From Micromonospora sp. 15K316 (lineage in GTDB: Bacteria > Actinomycetota > Actinomycetes > Mycobacteriales > Micromonosporaceae): a stretch of DNA of 58,990 nucleotides. Positions 7,632 through 14,779 of the stretch are shown here, in pieces. The notes below the pieces were generated by a model that saw only the letters and a program-made list of their open reading frames with translations, was not told the origin of the DNA and did no database searches. The stretch is taken from positions 1 to 58,990 of the forward strand of contig NZ_SMKG01000017.1 of assembly GCF_004348525.1 (NCBI RefSeq), written 5' to 3'. The position numbers and the translations under genes are program-made. Positions within the stretch are counted from its first letter, which is position 1, and the number at the start of each line of letters is the position of its first letter.

Positions 7632-8806
7632 CCTTCGGCGCCGGTCGCCGCCCGTCCCGTGGTGGCGTCCGGACCGGTGACGGCCGCCTCCGGCGCGGTG
7701 GCGTCCTCCGCCGCCCCGACCGGGTCCGTCGCCCCGTCGGGCCGGGCCGTGGGGGTGCGTGCGGCGTGCAGGCGCAGCGCCCCGGCGGCCGTCGCGCCCA
7801 CACCGGAGATCAGTACGGCCGCGACGAGCACCCGCGCCCACGTGGCCGACCAGGGGGCCGGGGCGACCGCGCGGGCGAAGACGGTGGCGTTCGCCGCCCC
7901 GGCGAAGAGCGCCAGGCAGGCGCCGGCCAGCGCCACGACGAAGTCGGCGGCGGGGCGGCGGGCCAGGGCGTACGCGCCGGCCGCGATCGCGCCGAGCCCG
8001 GTGAGCAGCGCCCAGAGCTGCCCGGTGAGCAGCCCGAGCAGCAGCCCGCCGAACCCCTCCGTGCCGGCGTCCAGGGCACGACCCACGGTGTACGCCACGG
8101 CGGCTGTCCCGCCGGCGGTCAGCAGCGCGCCCAGACCGGCGATCGCCCGTCCGCCCGGTACGGAGGCCGGCGCGAGCAGCCCGAGCGCGCCGACCGCGAG
8201 CAGGCCGACGATCGTCACGGCCCACCAGGTGTACGCGTCGGGCGGTGGTATCCAGTCGAGCGTGCCGTGGATCTCCATCGGCTCCGCGCCGTCGCGCAGC
8301 GGCACCGACCAGTCCCGGACCCGGTGCTCCCGGTCCGGGGCGGCCAGGGCGGCGGCCGGCGGCGCGGCTTCCCGGTAGAGGGCCCGCTGGTCGTGCCAGC
8401 GCACGCTCGGCCCGTCGGCCACCCGCCGCCACGACGGCTCGGCAGCCGGGTCGGCCTCCGGTGGGAGCCTGGTCTCTCCGTTGATGGTGCGGTTGAGGTA
8501 GGTAGCGGGGGAGTGGACGTTCTCGAAGACACCGTCGGGACCGACGCGCAGGTAGGGCTCGCCGGAGTAGCCGATCACCTCGACGGGTCGGCCGGTGCGG
8601 TTGGTCAGTTCGAGGCGTGCACCCGCCTCGACCGCCCGGATCTCCAGCCCGTCGCGGGCCGGGGTGATGCCGGTGACGGTGGTCCGGTAGTCGGTGCCGT
8701 CGGGGGCGTCGGCGCCGTGCGCGGCGGCCGGGGCGGCGGTGGCGACCGTCGCGGTGAGGGCGGCGGCGGCGACCAGGCCGGCGCGCGTCAGCAGACTCCG
8801 GATCAC
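7595..8806 (-). CDS. Secreted/membrane protein of unknown function with His-leading mature end
   Basis: The GTG at 8806 overlaps the stop of the thioredoxin-like gene, giving 403 residues. A signal peptide (1-29) ends in AAPAAAHGADAP, so the mature protein may begin with His, as in CopC and YcnI copper proteins. About 170 external residues follow, rich in beta-strand patterns, then five hydrophobic helices (about 190-345) and an Ala/Pro/Thr-rich cytoplasmic tail. I do not recognise a named family. Its place as last gene of the sigma factor-MauE-DsbA operon, opposite CopC-CopD and YcnI, suggests an envelope copper or redox role; that is inference. Its 3' end overlaps cbiO by 37 bp. Confidence 0.8.
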   Translation of the reverse strand: MIRSLLTRAGLVAAAALTATVATAAPAAAHGADAPDGTDYRTTVTGITPARDGLEIRAVEAGARLELTNRTGRPVEVIGYSGEPYLRVGPDGVFENVHSPATYLNRTINGETRLPPEADPAAEPSWRRVADGPSVRWHDQRALYREAAPPAAALAAPDREHRVRDWSVPLRDGAEPMEIHGTLDWIPPPDAYTWWAVTIVGLLAVGALGLLAPASVPGGRAIAGLGALLTAGGTAAVAYTVGRALDAGTEGFGGLLLGLLTGQLWALLTGLGAIAAGAYALARRPAADFVVALAGACLALFAGAANATVFARAVAPAPWSATWARVLVAAVLISGVGATAAGALRLHAARTPTARPDGATDPVGAAEDATAPEAAVTGPDATTGRAATGAEGQERAAARGSKP

Positions 8807-9522
8807 TTGCCGGCCGCCTCCACGGCCGCCCGGATCCCTTCGGGGCTGCGGTCGTCGACCTGCTGCCCGTCGATGATCACGGTGGGCGTGCCGGTGACGT
8901 TGTTGCGACTCGCCGTGTCGGTGACGTGCTCGGTCCAGGCCTTGAAGGTGCCGTCCCGGACGCAGGAGCCGAAGTCGTCGCGGTTCAGCCCGACGCCCGC
9001 GCCGATGTCGATCAGCTCGTCGTCGGTGAGTCCGGCGCTGCCCTCCGGCGGCTGCCGCTGGTAGAGCGCCTTGGCGTACTCGGCGAATTTGCCCTCGTCG
9101 GCGGCGCAGCCGGAGGCGGCGGAGGAGCGGGTGGAGTACTCGGTGGTGGAGAAGCGGTTGAGGTACGCCACCGGGTGGTAGACGGCGCGGATCCGGCCCT
9201 CGCTGATCAGCTGGTCGACGGTGCCGCCCGTGGTGTCCTGGAACTGCTTGCAGACCGGGCAGAGGAAGTCCTCGTAGATGTCGACGGTCACCGGGCCGGA
9301 GCCGACCACCACGCCGGTGCCGCCCTCGGCCGTGTTCTTCGGCGCGGTGAACTCGTCGGACTTCTGGCTGGACCAGACGCCCCAGCCGATCAGCCCTGCG
9401 ATGAGCACGACGGCCACCGCGGTCACCGAGACCCACATCGTCCGCCGGCGTCGACGTTCGCGGGCGAGCTGCTGCCGTACGACCTTGGCCGCGCCCTTCT
9501 GTCCCTTACGACTACTCATCAT
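8803..9522 (-). CDS. Membrane-anchored DsbA-family thioredoxin-like oxidoreductase
   Basis: The 239-residue protein has a basic cytoplasmic start, one membrane anchor (about 30-52) and an external thioredoxin fold. The active site CPVC lies in YEDFLCPVCKQFQ near residue 90, and the cis-Pro loop is GTPTVIIDG near residue 213. Residues between form the inserted helical DsbA domain (Thioredoxin_4). An additional Cys pair (SGCAADEG and SCVRDG) may form a structural disulfide. It should make, reduce or isomerise disulfides on exported proteins. Two adjacent ATGs (9522, 9519) are possible starts; it overlaps mauE by 11 bp and the downstream membrane gene by 4 bp, so translation is probably coupled. 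Confidence 0.9.
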   Translation of the reverse strand: MMSSRKGQKGAAKVVRQQLARERRRRRTMWVSVTAVAVVLIAGLIGWGVWSSQKSDEFTAPKNTAEGGTGVVVGSGPVTVDIYEDFLCPVCKQFQDTTGGTVDQLISEGRIRAVYHPVAYLNRFSTTEYSTRSSAASGCAADEGKFAEYAKALYQRQPPEGSAGLTDDELIDIGAGVGLNRDDFGSCVRDGTFKAWTEHVTDTASRNNVTGTPTVIIDGQQVDDRSPEGIRAAVEAAGK

Positions 9523-10036
9523 CGTCCTCCACGACGGGTTCTCCCGTCAGCCAGCCGTCCACCGAGACGGGCGTACGGGGCCAGATCAGCAGGAATCCCG
9601 CCATCACCAGGAATCCCAGGTCCCGAAGGATCTCCGGGAGGTAGCTCGGCGCCTGTCCCTCGGCGAGCTGCCCGCCGCTGCCGAAGCATCCGCAGTCGAT
9701 GGCGAGCCCCCGGACCCAGGCCGACGCGATGCCGGTGATGAAGATCACCAGAAGGGCGGCGGAGATTCCCGCGGTGAGCCGGGTCGCCAGCCCGAGCAGC
9801 AGGAGCACGCCCAGGGCCAGCTCGACGAAGGGCAGCGCGGCGCCGACCACTGTCGCCACGTCGTACGGCAGGACCTGGTAGGCGTTCACCGCCCGGCCGG
9901 CGGCGGCGAGGTCGTCGACCTTCGACGCGCCGGCGAGCAGCCACACTGCGGCCAGGCCGAGGCGAGCGGCCGTGCCGAGCCAGGGCCGGACGGCGGGCCA
10001 CCGCAGGGCCCGGGTGCGCGGTGCTGTCACGGTCAT
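9512..10036 (-). CDS. MauE/DoxX-like integral membrane protein
   Basis: This 174-residue protein has four hydrophobic helices in the DoxX/MauE arrangement. LAAVWLLAGASKVDDLAAAGRAV in helix 1 is the classic family start. The sequence AIDCGCFGSGGQLAEG, between helices 3 and 4, carries the CGCFG motif seen in MauE proteins that work with thioredoxin-like partners on disulfide formation or methylamine dehydrogenase maturation. It sits between the ECF sigma factor gene (34-bp gap) and the DsbA-like gene (11-bp overlap). The pair therefore probably forms a membrane electron relay. The product is shorter than VKOR proteins and lacks a quinone-site CXXC other than CGC. Confidence 0.88.
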   Translation of the reverse strand: MTVTAPRTRALRWPAVRPWLGTAARLGLAAVWLLAGASKVDDLAAAGRAVNAYQVLPYDVATVVGAALPFVELALGVLLLLGLATRLTAGISAALLVIFITGIASAWVRGLAIDCGCFGSGGQLAEGQAPSYLPEILRDLGFLVMAGFLLIWPRTPVSVDGWLTGEPVVEDDDE

Positions 10037-10070
10037 TAGTCGTCCCGCCTCCACCGGAAGTTCCGCCCGG

Positions 10071-10655
10071 TCAGCCGGCCAGGGCGTCGCCGACCGCCTC
10101 GACCAGGTCGTCACGGGCCCGGGCCACCCGGGAGCGGATGGTGCCGACCGGCACCCCCTCCACGGCGGCGGCCTCGGCGTAGGAGAGGCCGAGCAACTGG
10201 GTGAGCACGAACGCGCTCCGCCGTTCGGCGGGCAGCCGGCGCACCAGGTCCGCCGCGCCGAGCTGCCCCGCCGGATCCGGGTAGGGCCGGTCGGTGTGCG
10301 CGTTCGCGGTCAGCCGGGCATCGAGGCGACGGCGGCGCACCACCGCGCGCAGGTGGTCGGCGCAGGTCCGGCGGGCGATGCCGAGCAGCCAGGTGCGGGC
10401 GCTGGAGCGCCCCTCGAACGCGGGCAACGCCCGGAACGCCCGCAGGTAGGTCTCCTGGGCCAGGTCGTCCGCGCTCTCCGGGTCCACCAGCGCCGCCGCG
10501 AACCGCCACACCTCCACCTGGGTGAGCCGGACGAACGCGGCCTGGGCGGCCGGGTCGCCGCCGCGCGCGGCGAGCGCGCACTCGGTCGCCGGATCCCGGC
10601 CAGCGCCGGCCGGTTCGGCGGGGCCGGCGGAGGCGTCGCGCGGGGCGGGGATCAC
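10071..10655 (-). CDS. ECF (extracytoplasmic function) RNA polymerase sigma factor
   Basis: The 194-residue product has sigma region 2 at about residues 38-105, including the -10 recognition segment DDLAQETYLRAFRALPAFEGRSSARTWL, and region 4 at about 130-188, with helix-turn-helix LSYAEAAAVEGVPVGTIRSRVARAR. There is no region 1 or 3, as expected for ECF sigma factors. The start is a GTG at 10655. It heads a leftward operon (mauE, dsbA-like, membrane protein) and faces a small zinc-type anti-sigma-like gene and copper genes across about 107 bp. It probably transcribes both arms. The gene resembles actinobacterial SigC/SigL-type factors, but I would not assign a name. Confidence 0.93.
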   Translation of the reverse strand: MIPAPRDASAGPAEPAGAGRDPATECALAARGGDPAAQAAFVRLTQVEVWRFAAALVDPESADDLAQETYLRAFRALPAFEGRSSARTWLLGIARRTCADHLRAVVRRRRLDARLTANAHTDRPYPDPAGQLGAADLVRRLPAERRSAFVLTQLLGLSYAEAAAVEGVPVGTIRSRVARARDDLVEAVGDALAG

Positions 10656-10727
10656 GACAACCCAGGTTACGCGGCACGTGACGGGCGGCGGGCGTGCTTG
10701 GACTCATCCATGGCCTGCACCACGTCG

Positions 10728-10755
10728 GGAACTTTCTCCGGGTTCTGGCCGACTA
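10728..10755 (+). promoter_or_regulatory. Candidate ECF-type promoter of the anti-sigma/copper operon
   Basis: GGAAC at 10728-10732 and CGACTA at 10750-10755, with a 17-bp spacer, resemble an ECF-type promoter (AAC-containing -35 and CG-containing -10). The predicted transcription start is at about 10761-10763, on or just before the ATG at 10763, so that message may be leaderless. The spacing and elements were read by eye. Confidence 0.45.
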
Positions 10756-10762
10756 CCCGCTC

Positions 10763-10906
10763 ATGACATGCGACCACGCGCGCGCGGCGCTGTCGGCACG
10801 GCCGGGCGGGGAGGAACCGCCGGCGGCGCCGGCGGAGCGGGACGCGCACCTGCCGGAGTGCGGGGGCTGCCGGGCCCGGCGGGCCCGCTCTTCGGGGCGC
10901 GGGTGA
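10763..10906 (+). CDS. Small zinc-binding anti-sigma-like protein (zf-HC2/ZAS type)
   Basis: This 47-residue gene has the pattern MTCDHARAALSA at the start and DAHLPECGGCRAR near the end. H29-x3-C33-x2-C36, together with C3 or H5, makes the HxxxCxxC zinc site of ZAS-type anti-sigma domains, which hold ECF sigma factors inactive until oxidation or metal loss. Unlike membrane anti-sigmas there is no transmembrane helix. It is also shorter than the roughly 70-90 residues usual for soluble relatives, so the C-terminal part may have been lost. It is divergent from the ECF sigma gene and directly upstream of the copper genes. Its ATG lies at the predicted transcription start. Confidence 0.7.
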   Translation: MTCDHARAALSARPGGEEPPAAPAERDAHLPECGGCRARRARSSGRG

Positions 10907-10941
10907 TGCGGGGTGGCCGCCGACCGCCGAGATCGGCGAGC

Positions 10942-12603
10942 ATGGCCGGCATGATCCCCGCCCCTCGCCGCTGGTTCGCCCGGTTCTGCGCCGCCGCCGG
11001 GCTGCTCGTCGCCGTCGTCGCCCTCCTGATCGCCCCGGCCACCCCCGCGAGTGCGCACGCGGTGCTGACCAGCTCCTCTCCCGCCGCGTCGGCCGTGGTG
11101 CCGACCGGGCCGTCGGAGGTGGTGCTCACCTTCAGCGAGTCGGTGCGGAAGGTGCCCGACAAGATCCGAGTGATCGCGCCGGACGGCTCCCGTGCCGATC
11201 GCGGCGAGCCCACCTTCGCGGGCGCCGTGGTGAAGATCCCGGTCGACCCGGCCGGTGAGAACGGCACCTACCTCGTCAGCTACCGGGTGATCTCGGCCGA
11301 CAGCCATCCGGTCTCCGGCGCGTTCACCTACTCCGTCGGCGCCCCGTCGCCACCCCCGGTGGACAGCGGCGACACCAGCCGGGCGAACCCGGTCGTCGAG
11401 AACGCGGTGAAGGTCGCCAAGTTCTTCGGCTACGCCGGTCTCGCGCTGCTGATCGGGCCGGCGCTGGTGCTCGCCGCGCTCTGGCCGCGCCGCCTCGACC
11501 GGCGCGGTCCGGCCCGGCTGGCCTGGACCGGTCTCGGTCTGGTCGCCCTCGCCACCGTCGCCGACCTGTGGTTGCAGGTGCCGTACACCGCCGGTGGTGG
11601 GCTCTTCGACGTCACCGGTGAAGGCATCAGCAGCGTGCTGGGCAGCACCTTCGGCGCGGTGCACCTGGTCCGCCTCGGCCTGCTCGCGGCGGCCGCCTTC
11701 CTGCTCCGTCCGCTGCTCGCCGGGCCGGCCGGTCGCGCCGACGCGATCATCCTGGCGGTGCTCGGTGTGGCCGGTCTGGTGACCTGGCCGCTGGCCGGGC
11801 ACCCGGCGGCCTCGCCAGCCCCGGCCGTGTCGGTGGTCGTCGACACCGTGCACCTGGGCAGCATGGCGGTCTGGCTCGGCGGGCTGCTGATGCTCGCCGT
11901 CTTCCTGCTGCGCCGCGGCGACGAGCGGGAACTCGGCGCGATCATGCCGATCTGGTCCCGCTGGGCCGCGCTGGCCGTCTCCGCGCTGCTGCTCGCCGGC
12001 GTCGTGCAGGGTCTGATCGAGGTGGCCACGCCGAGCGCCCTGATCAACACCACCTACGGCCAGCTGCTGCTCGTCAAGATCGGGCTGTTCGTACTGGTCA
12101 TGGGGGTGGCGGCGTACTCGCGGCAGATGGTGCGCCGGCGGATCGCCGAGCAGCGGCCGGGGGCGGTGCGCCGGGCCGTCTGGGTGGAGCTGGCCATCAC
12201 GGCGGTGGTGCTCGGCGTGACCGCGACGCTGGTGCAGACCCCGCCGGCCCGTACCGCCGCCGAGACGGCCGGGGCCGAGGCCGGCTACTTCAGCAGCACC
12301 CTCACCAGCACGCTGCTCAACATCCAGGTCGAGCTGGATCCGGCCGAGCGCGGCAACAACAGCATGCACCTCTACGCGTACACCAAGGACAACCGGCCAC
12401 AGCCGGTGGTGGAGTGGAAGGCCACCGCCGCCCTGCCGTCGGCCGGGATCGAGCCGATCGAGATCCCGCTCCTGCCGCTGAGCGACAACCACGCCACCGG
12501 CGAGATCAACCTTCCCGCGTCCGGGGACTGGCAGCTGAAGCTGACCGCCCGGACCTCCGACATCGACCAGGCGACGGTGACCGCCACCGTGCCGATCCGT
12601 TAG
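10942..12603 (+). CDS. CopC-CopD fusion copper protein (YcnJ-like)
   Basis: The ATG at 10942 (or 10951) gives about 553 residues. A signal peptide ends at ASA, leaving a mature N-terminal His39 (HAVLTSSSP), the canonical CopC copper ligand; the second CopC ligand region is VISADSHPVSGAF. After the ~95-residue CopC domain, eight or so membrane helices (about 150-445) form the CopD domain, and an external C-terminal beta domain (about 460-553) follows. YcnJ-like fusions import copper across the membrane in Gram-positive bacteria. It lies between the small anti-sigma-like gene and a YcnI gene, the usual partner, only 17 bp upstream of the latter. Confidence 0.92.
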   Translation: MAGMIPAPRRWFARFCAAAGLLVAVVALLIAPATPASAHAVLTSSSPAASAVVPTGPSEVVLTFSESVRKVPDKIRVIAPDGSRADRGEPTFAGAVVKIPVDPAGENGTYLVSYRVISADSHPVSGAFTYSVGAPSPPPVDSGDTSRANPVVENAVKVAKFFGYAGLALLIGPALVLAALWPRRLDRRGPARLAWTGLGLVALATVADLWLQVPYTAGGGLFDVTGEGISSVLGSTFGAVHLVRLGLLAAAAFLLRPLLAGPAGRADAIILAVLGVAGLVTWPLAGHPAASPAPAVSVVVDTVHLGSMAVWLGGLLMLAVFLLRRGDERELGAIMPIWSRWAALAVSALLLAGVVQGLIEVATPSALINTTYGQLLLVKIGLFVLVMGVAAYSRQMVRRRIAEQRPGAVRRAVWVELAITAVVLGVTATLVQTPPARTAAETAGAEAGYFSSTLTSTLLNIQVELDPAERGNNSMHLYAYTKDNRPQPVVEWKATAALPSAGIEPIEIPLLPLSDNHATGEINLPASGDWQLKLTARTSDIDQATVTATVPIR

Positions 12604-12620
12604 AGAGAGGTTCCGATCCC

Positions 12621-13364
12621 ATGACCCGTACCCGCCGTTCTCTGGCCGGCGCCGCGGCCCTGGCCGTCGGTGTCGTCGCCACCGCCGTGCTCGGCTTCGC
12701 GGCGCCCGCGTCGGCGCACGTCACGGTGAACCCGAAGGAGGCGACCCAGGGCGGCTACGGCCGGATCGCGTTCCGGGTGCCGAACGAGAGCGACACCGCC
12801 TCCACGGTGAAGCTCGAGGTGACACTGCCGGAGAACGCGCCGGTCGGGTCGGTCTCCACGATGCCGGTGCCGGGTTGGACGGTGGCGGTGGAGAAGCGGA
12901 AGGTGGACCCGCCGCTGGAGGTGCACGGCAGCCAGATCACCGAGGCGGTGTCGAAGCTGACCTGGACGGCGGCGGCCGACGCCGGGGTCAAGCCGGGACA
13001 GTTCCAGGAGTTCCCGGTCTCCCTCGGGCCGCTGCCACAGGTCGACAAGATGATCTTCAAGACGCTGCAGACGTACTCGGACGGCAACATCTCGCGGTGG
13101 ATCGAGGAACCGACGCCGGGCGCGGAGGAGCCGGAGCACCCCGCGCCGGTGCTCACCCTGGCCGCCGCGTCCGAATCCGCCTCCGCGTCGGCGGCGCCGG
13201 TCGCGAACAACGCGCAGGCCGCCGGTGGCGACGGTGACGAGGACGAGGGGAACGGGCTCGCCACCGGGCTGGGCATCGCCGGACTGGTCGCCGGGCTCGC
13301 CGGCCTGGTGCTCGGTGGGCTCGCGTTCAGCCGTAGCCGTCAGGAGCCGGCCGCGAAGGCCTGA
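12621..13364 (+). CDS. YcnI family copper-binding protein
   Basis: The 247-residue protein has a signal peptide (1-32) cleaved after ASA to leave His33 (HVTVNPKEA), the copper-ligating residue of the YcnI DUF1775 fold. The DUF1775 domain spans about 33-175 and includes the conserved Trp in VPGWTVAVEKRK. A Ser/Ala/Asp-rich linker follows, then one membrane helix near 213-235 and a short basic tail, so the protein is anchored outside the cell. It is thought to chaperone Cu(II). GAGAGAGG at 12603-12610 precedes the ATG. A perfect 13-bp hairpin 15 bp downstream ends the operon. Confidence 0.93.
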   Translation: MTRTRRSLAGAAALAVGVVATAVLGFAAPASAHVTVNPKEATQGGYGRIAFRVPNESDTASTVKLEVTLPENAPVGSVSTMPVPGWTVAVEKRKVDPPLEVHGSQITEAVSKLTWTAAADAGVKPGQFQEFPVSLGPLPQVDKMIFKTLQTYSDGNISRWIEEPTPGAEEPEHPAPVLTLAAASESASASAAPVANNAQAAGGDGDEDEGNGLATGLGIAGLVAGLAGLVLGGLAFSRSRQEPAAKA

Positions 13365-13379
13365 CCCGTACCGCGTCGC

Positions 13380-13409
13380 GCGGGCCCGCCGGAGATCCGG
13401 CGGGCCCGC
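13380..13409 (+). terminator. Terminator of the copper operon
   Basis: A perfect 13-bp stem, GCGGGCCCGCCGG at 13380-13392 pairing with 13397-13409 across loop AGAT. It lies 15 bp past the YcnI stop. No T-tract follows. Confidence 0.8.
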
Positions 13410-13507
13410 ACGCTTTCCGCCGATCGCGTGCCGTGGATATCCCCTGATCGGCGCGTCGACGTCGGTAAGGTCGACCGGGTGTCTGGCTACGGAGGGGGAC
13501 GGAACGG

Positions 13508-14593
13508 ATGCGGTTCGTGCGCGCGTTCGCCGGAATGCTGCTGCTGATCATCGGTTTGCCGGCGTTGCTCGCCGGCGGCGCGCTCTGGCAGGTGACCCGG
13601 CACGCCGACCCGAGCGGCGCGTTCACCGCCCGCGTCGAGACCGTGCAGACGCCCGGCCACGCGGTCGTCGTGGCCGACCTGGACCGCCTGCTGCGGCAGG
13701 AAGCCCCGTTCACCCGGTTCGGGCAGGCGCGGCTGCGCCTCGAGGCCCGGACGCCGGACGGCCCGGCGCTGCTCGGTCTGGCTCCGGCCGACGAGGTGCG
13801 GCGCTGGTTGGAGCCCGTACCGCACGCCACGGTGCGCCGCGTGGCGCTGGCCCGCGGCCCGCTGCCGGTCCGGCTCGAGCCGGCGGGCGCGTCGCCGGCC
13901 GCCGGCGACGCGCGGACCGTGCCCGTCGGGCACCCCGCCTGGGTACGGGAGGGCGTCGGAGAGTTGGCGTGGACCGCGGACGAGCTGGCGGACGGCCCGC
14001 TGAGCCTGGTGGTGATGCGCCCGGACGGCCGCGCGGACCTGGCCCTGGACCTGCGCGTCGAACTGGATCTCGGCTGGACGGCCCCGGCGATGTGGGGTCT
14101 GCTGGCCGGCGGAGTGCTGCTGGTGACGTTCGCCGTGCTGCTGCTGTTCCGCCCGGTGCGGCCCCGGGAGGTGGTCTTCGTGGTCGAACCGGATCAGGTC
14201 CCGGTGCTCGCCGGCCGTCTCGGCGTCACCTCGCTCAGTGGACTGGGTGCCCAGCCGACCGGCGGCGAGGATCGGATGGCCCGGGTGCAGCGGCAACTCG
14301 TCGCGGTCGGTTCCGGTGCCGTCGCGCGGTCCGCGATCGGCGCGCTGCCCGCCCACCGACCGGCCAGCCTCGCGGACGTCGTCGAGACCGGGCGTCCCGG
14401 CGATGCGGGCGGCGGCTCCCACTTGGCGGCTGCCGGCGCACGCTCGTCGACCGCGACCGCCGAGCGCCCGCCGACGGTGGCGCTCACCCTCGCCTGGCCG
14501 CCCGGGCAGCCGGAGGGCACGGTCCGGCCGGTGCCGATGTCGGGCCGGGAGCCGGCCGGAGGGTCGACGGAGGACGTCGGTCAGCGGACCTGA
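13508..14593 (+). CDS. Uncharacterised membrane protein with two transmembrane helices
   Basis: I do not recognise a family in this 361-residue protein. The first helix (about 7-28) is followed by an external stretch of ~165 residues with strand-like sequence (GHAVVVADLDRLL; RLRLEARTPDGPALLGLAP). A second helix (about 192-218) leads into a ~140-residue cytoplasmic tail rich in Pro, Gly and Ala. The topology (short N-terminus in, globular domain out, tail in) is that of a sensor or scaffold. The copper operon ends just upstream with a strong terminator, so it is probably separately transcribed. The ATG at 13508 is preceded by GGAGGGGGACGG. A 16-bp hairpin follows the gene. Confidence 0.7.
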   Translation: MRFVRAFAGMLLLIIGLPALLAGGALWQVTRHADPSGAFTARVETVQTPGHAVVVADLDRLLRQEAPFTRFGQARLRLEARTPDGPALLGLAPADEVRRWLEPVPHATVRRVALARGPLPVRLEPAGASPAAGDARTVPVGHPAWVREGVGELAWTADELADGPLSLVVMRPDGRADLALDLRVELDLGWTAPAMWGLLAGGVLLVTFAVLLLFRPVRPREVVFVVEPDQVPVLAGRLGVTSLSGLGAQPTGGEDRMARVQRQLVAVGSGAVARSAIGALPAHRPASLADVVETGRPGDAGGGSHLAAAGARSSTATAERPPTVALTLAWPPGQPEGTVRPVPMSGREPAGGSTEDVGQRT

Positions 14594-14670
14594 GCGCCGC
14601 CCGCCGACGGTGCTGTGCACCCGATCGGGTGGGCTGCGACAGGGGCTCGCCGGGGAAAGGCTCCGGACGA

Positions 14671-14709
14671 CGAGTGGCCCTCCGCGCTGCCGACGCGGAG
14701 GGCCACTCG
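14671..14709. terminator. Bidirectional terminator
   Basis: A perfect 16-bp stem (14671-14686 with 14694-14709) and 7-nt loop between two convergent genes. Because the stem is perfect, it can serve both transcripts. Confidence 0.8.
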
Positions 14710-14779
14710 CACCGGGGGATCGGTGCCGCTACCCGAGTTGTCCGTGAGGTAGTTGAGGTCAGATTAGCGCCGATGGTCG

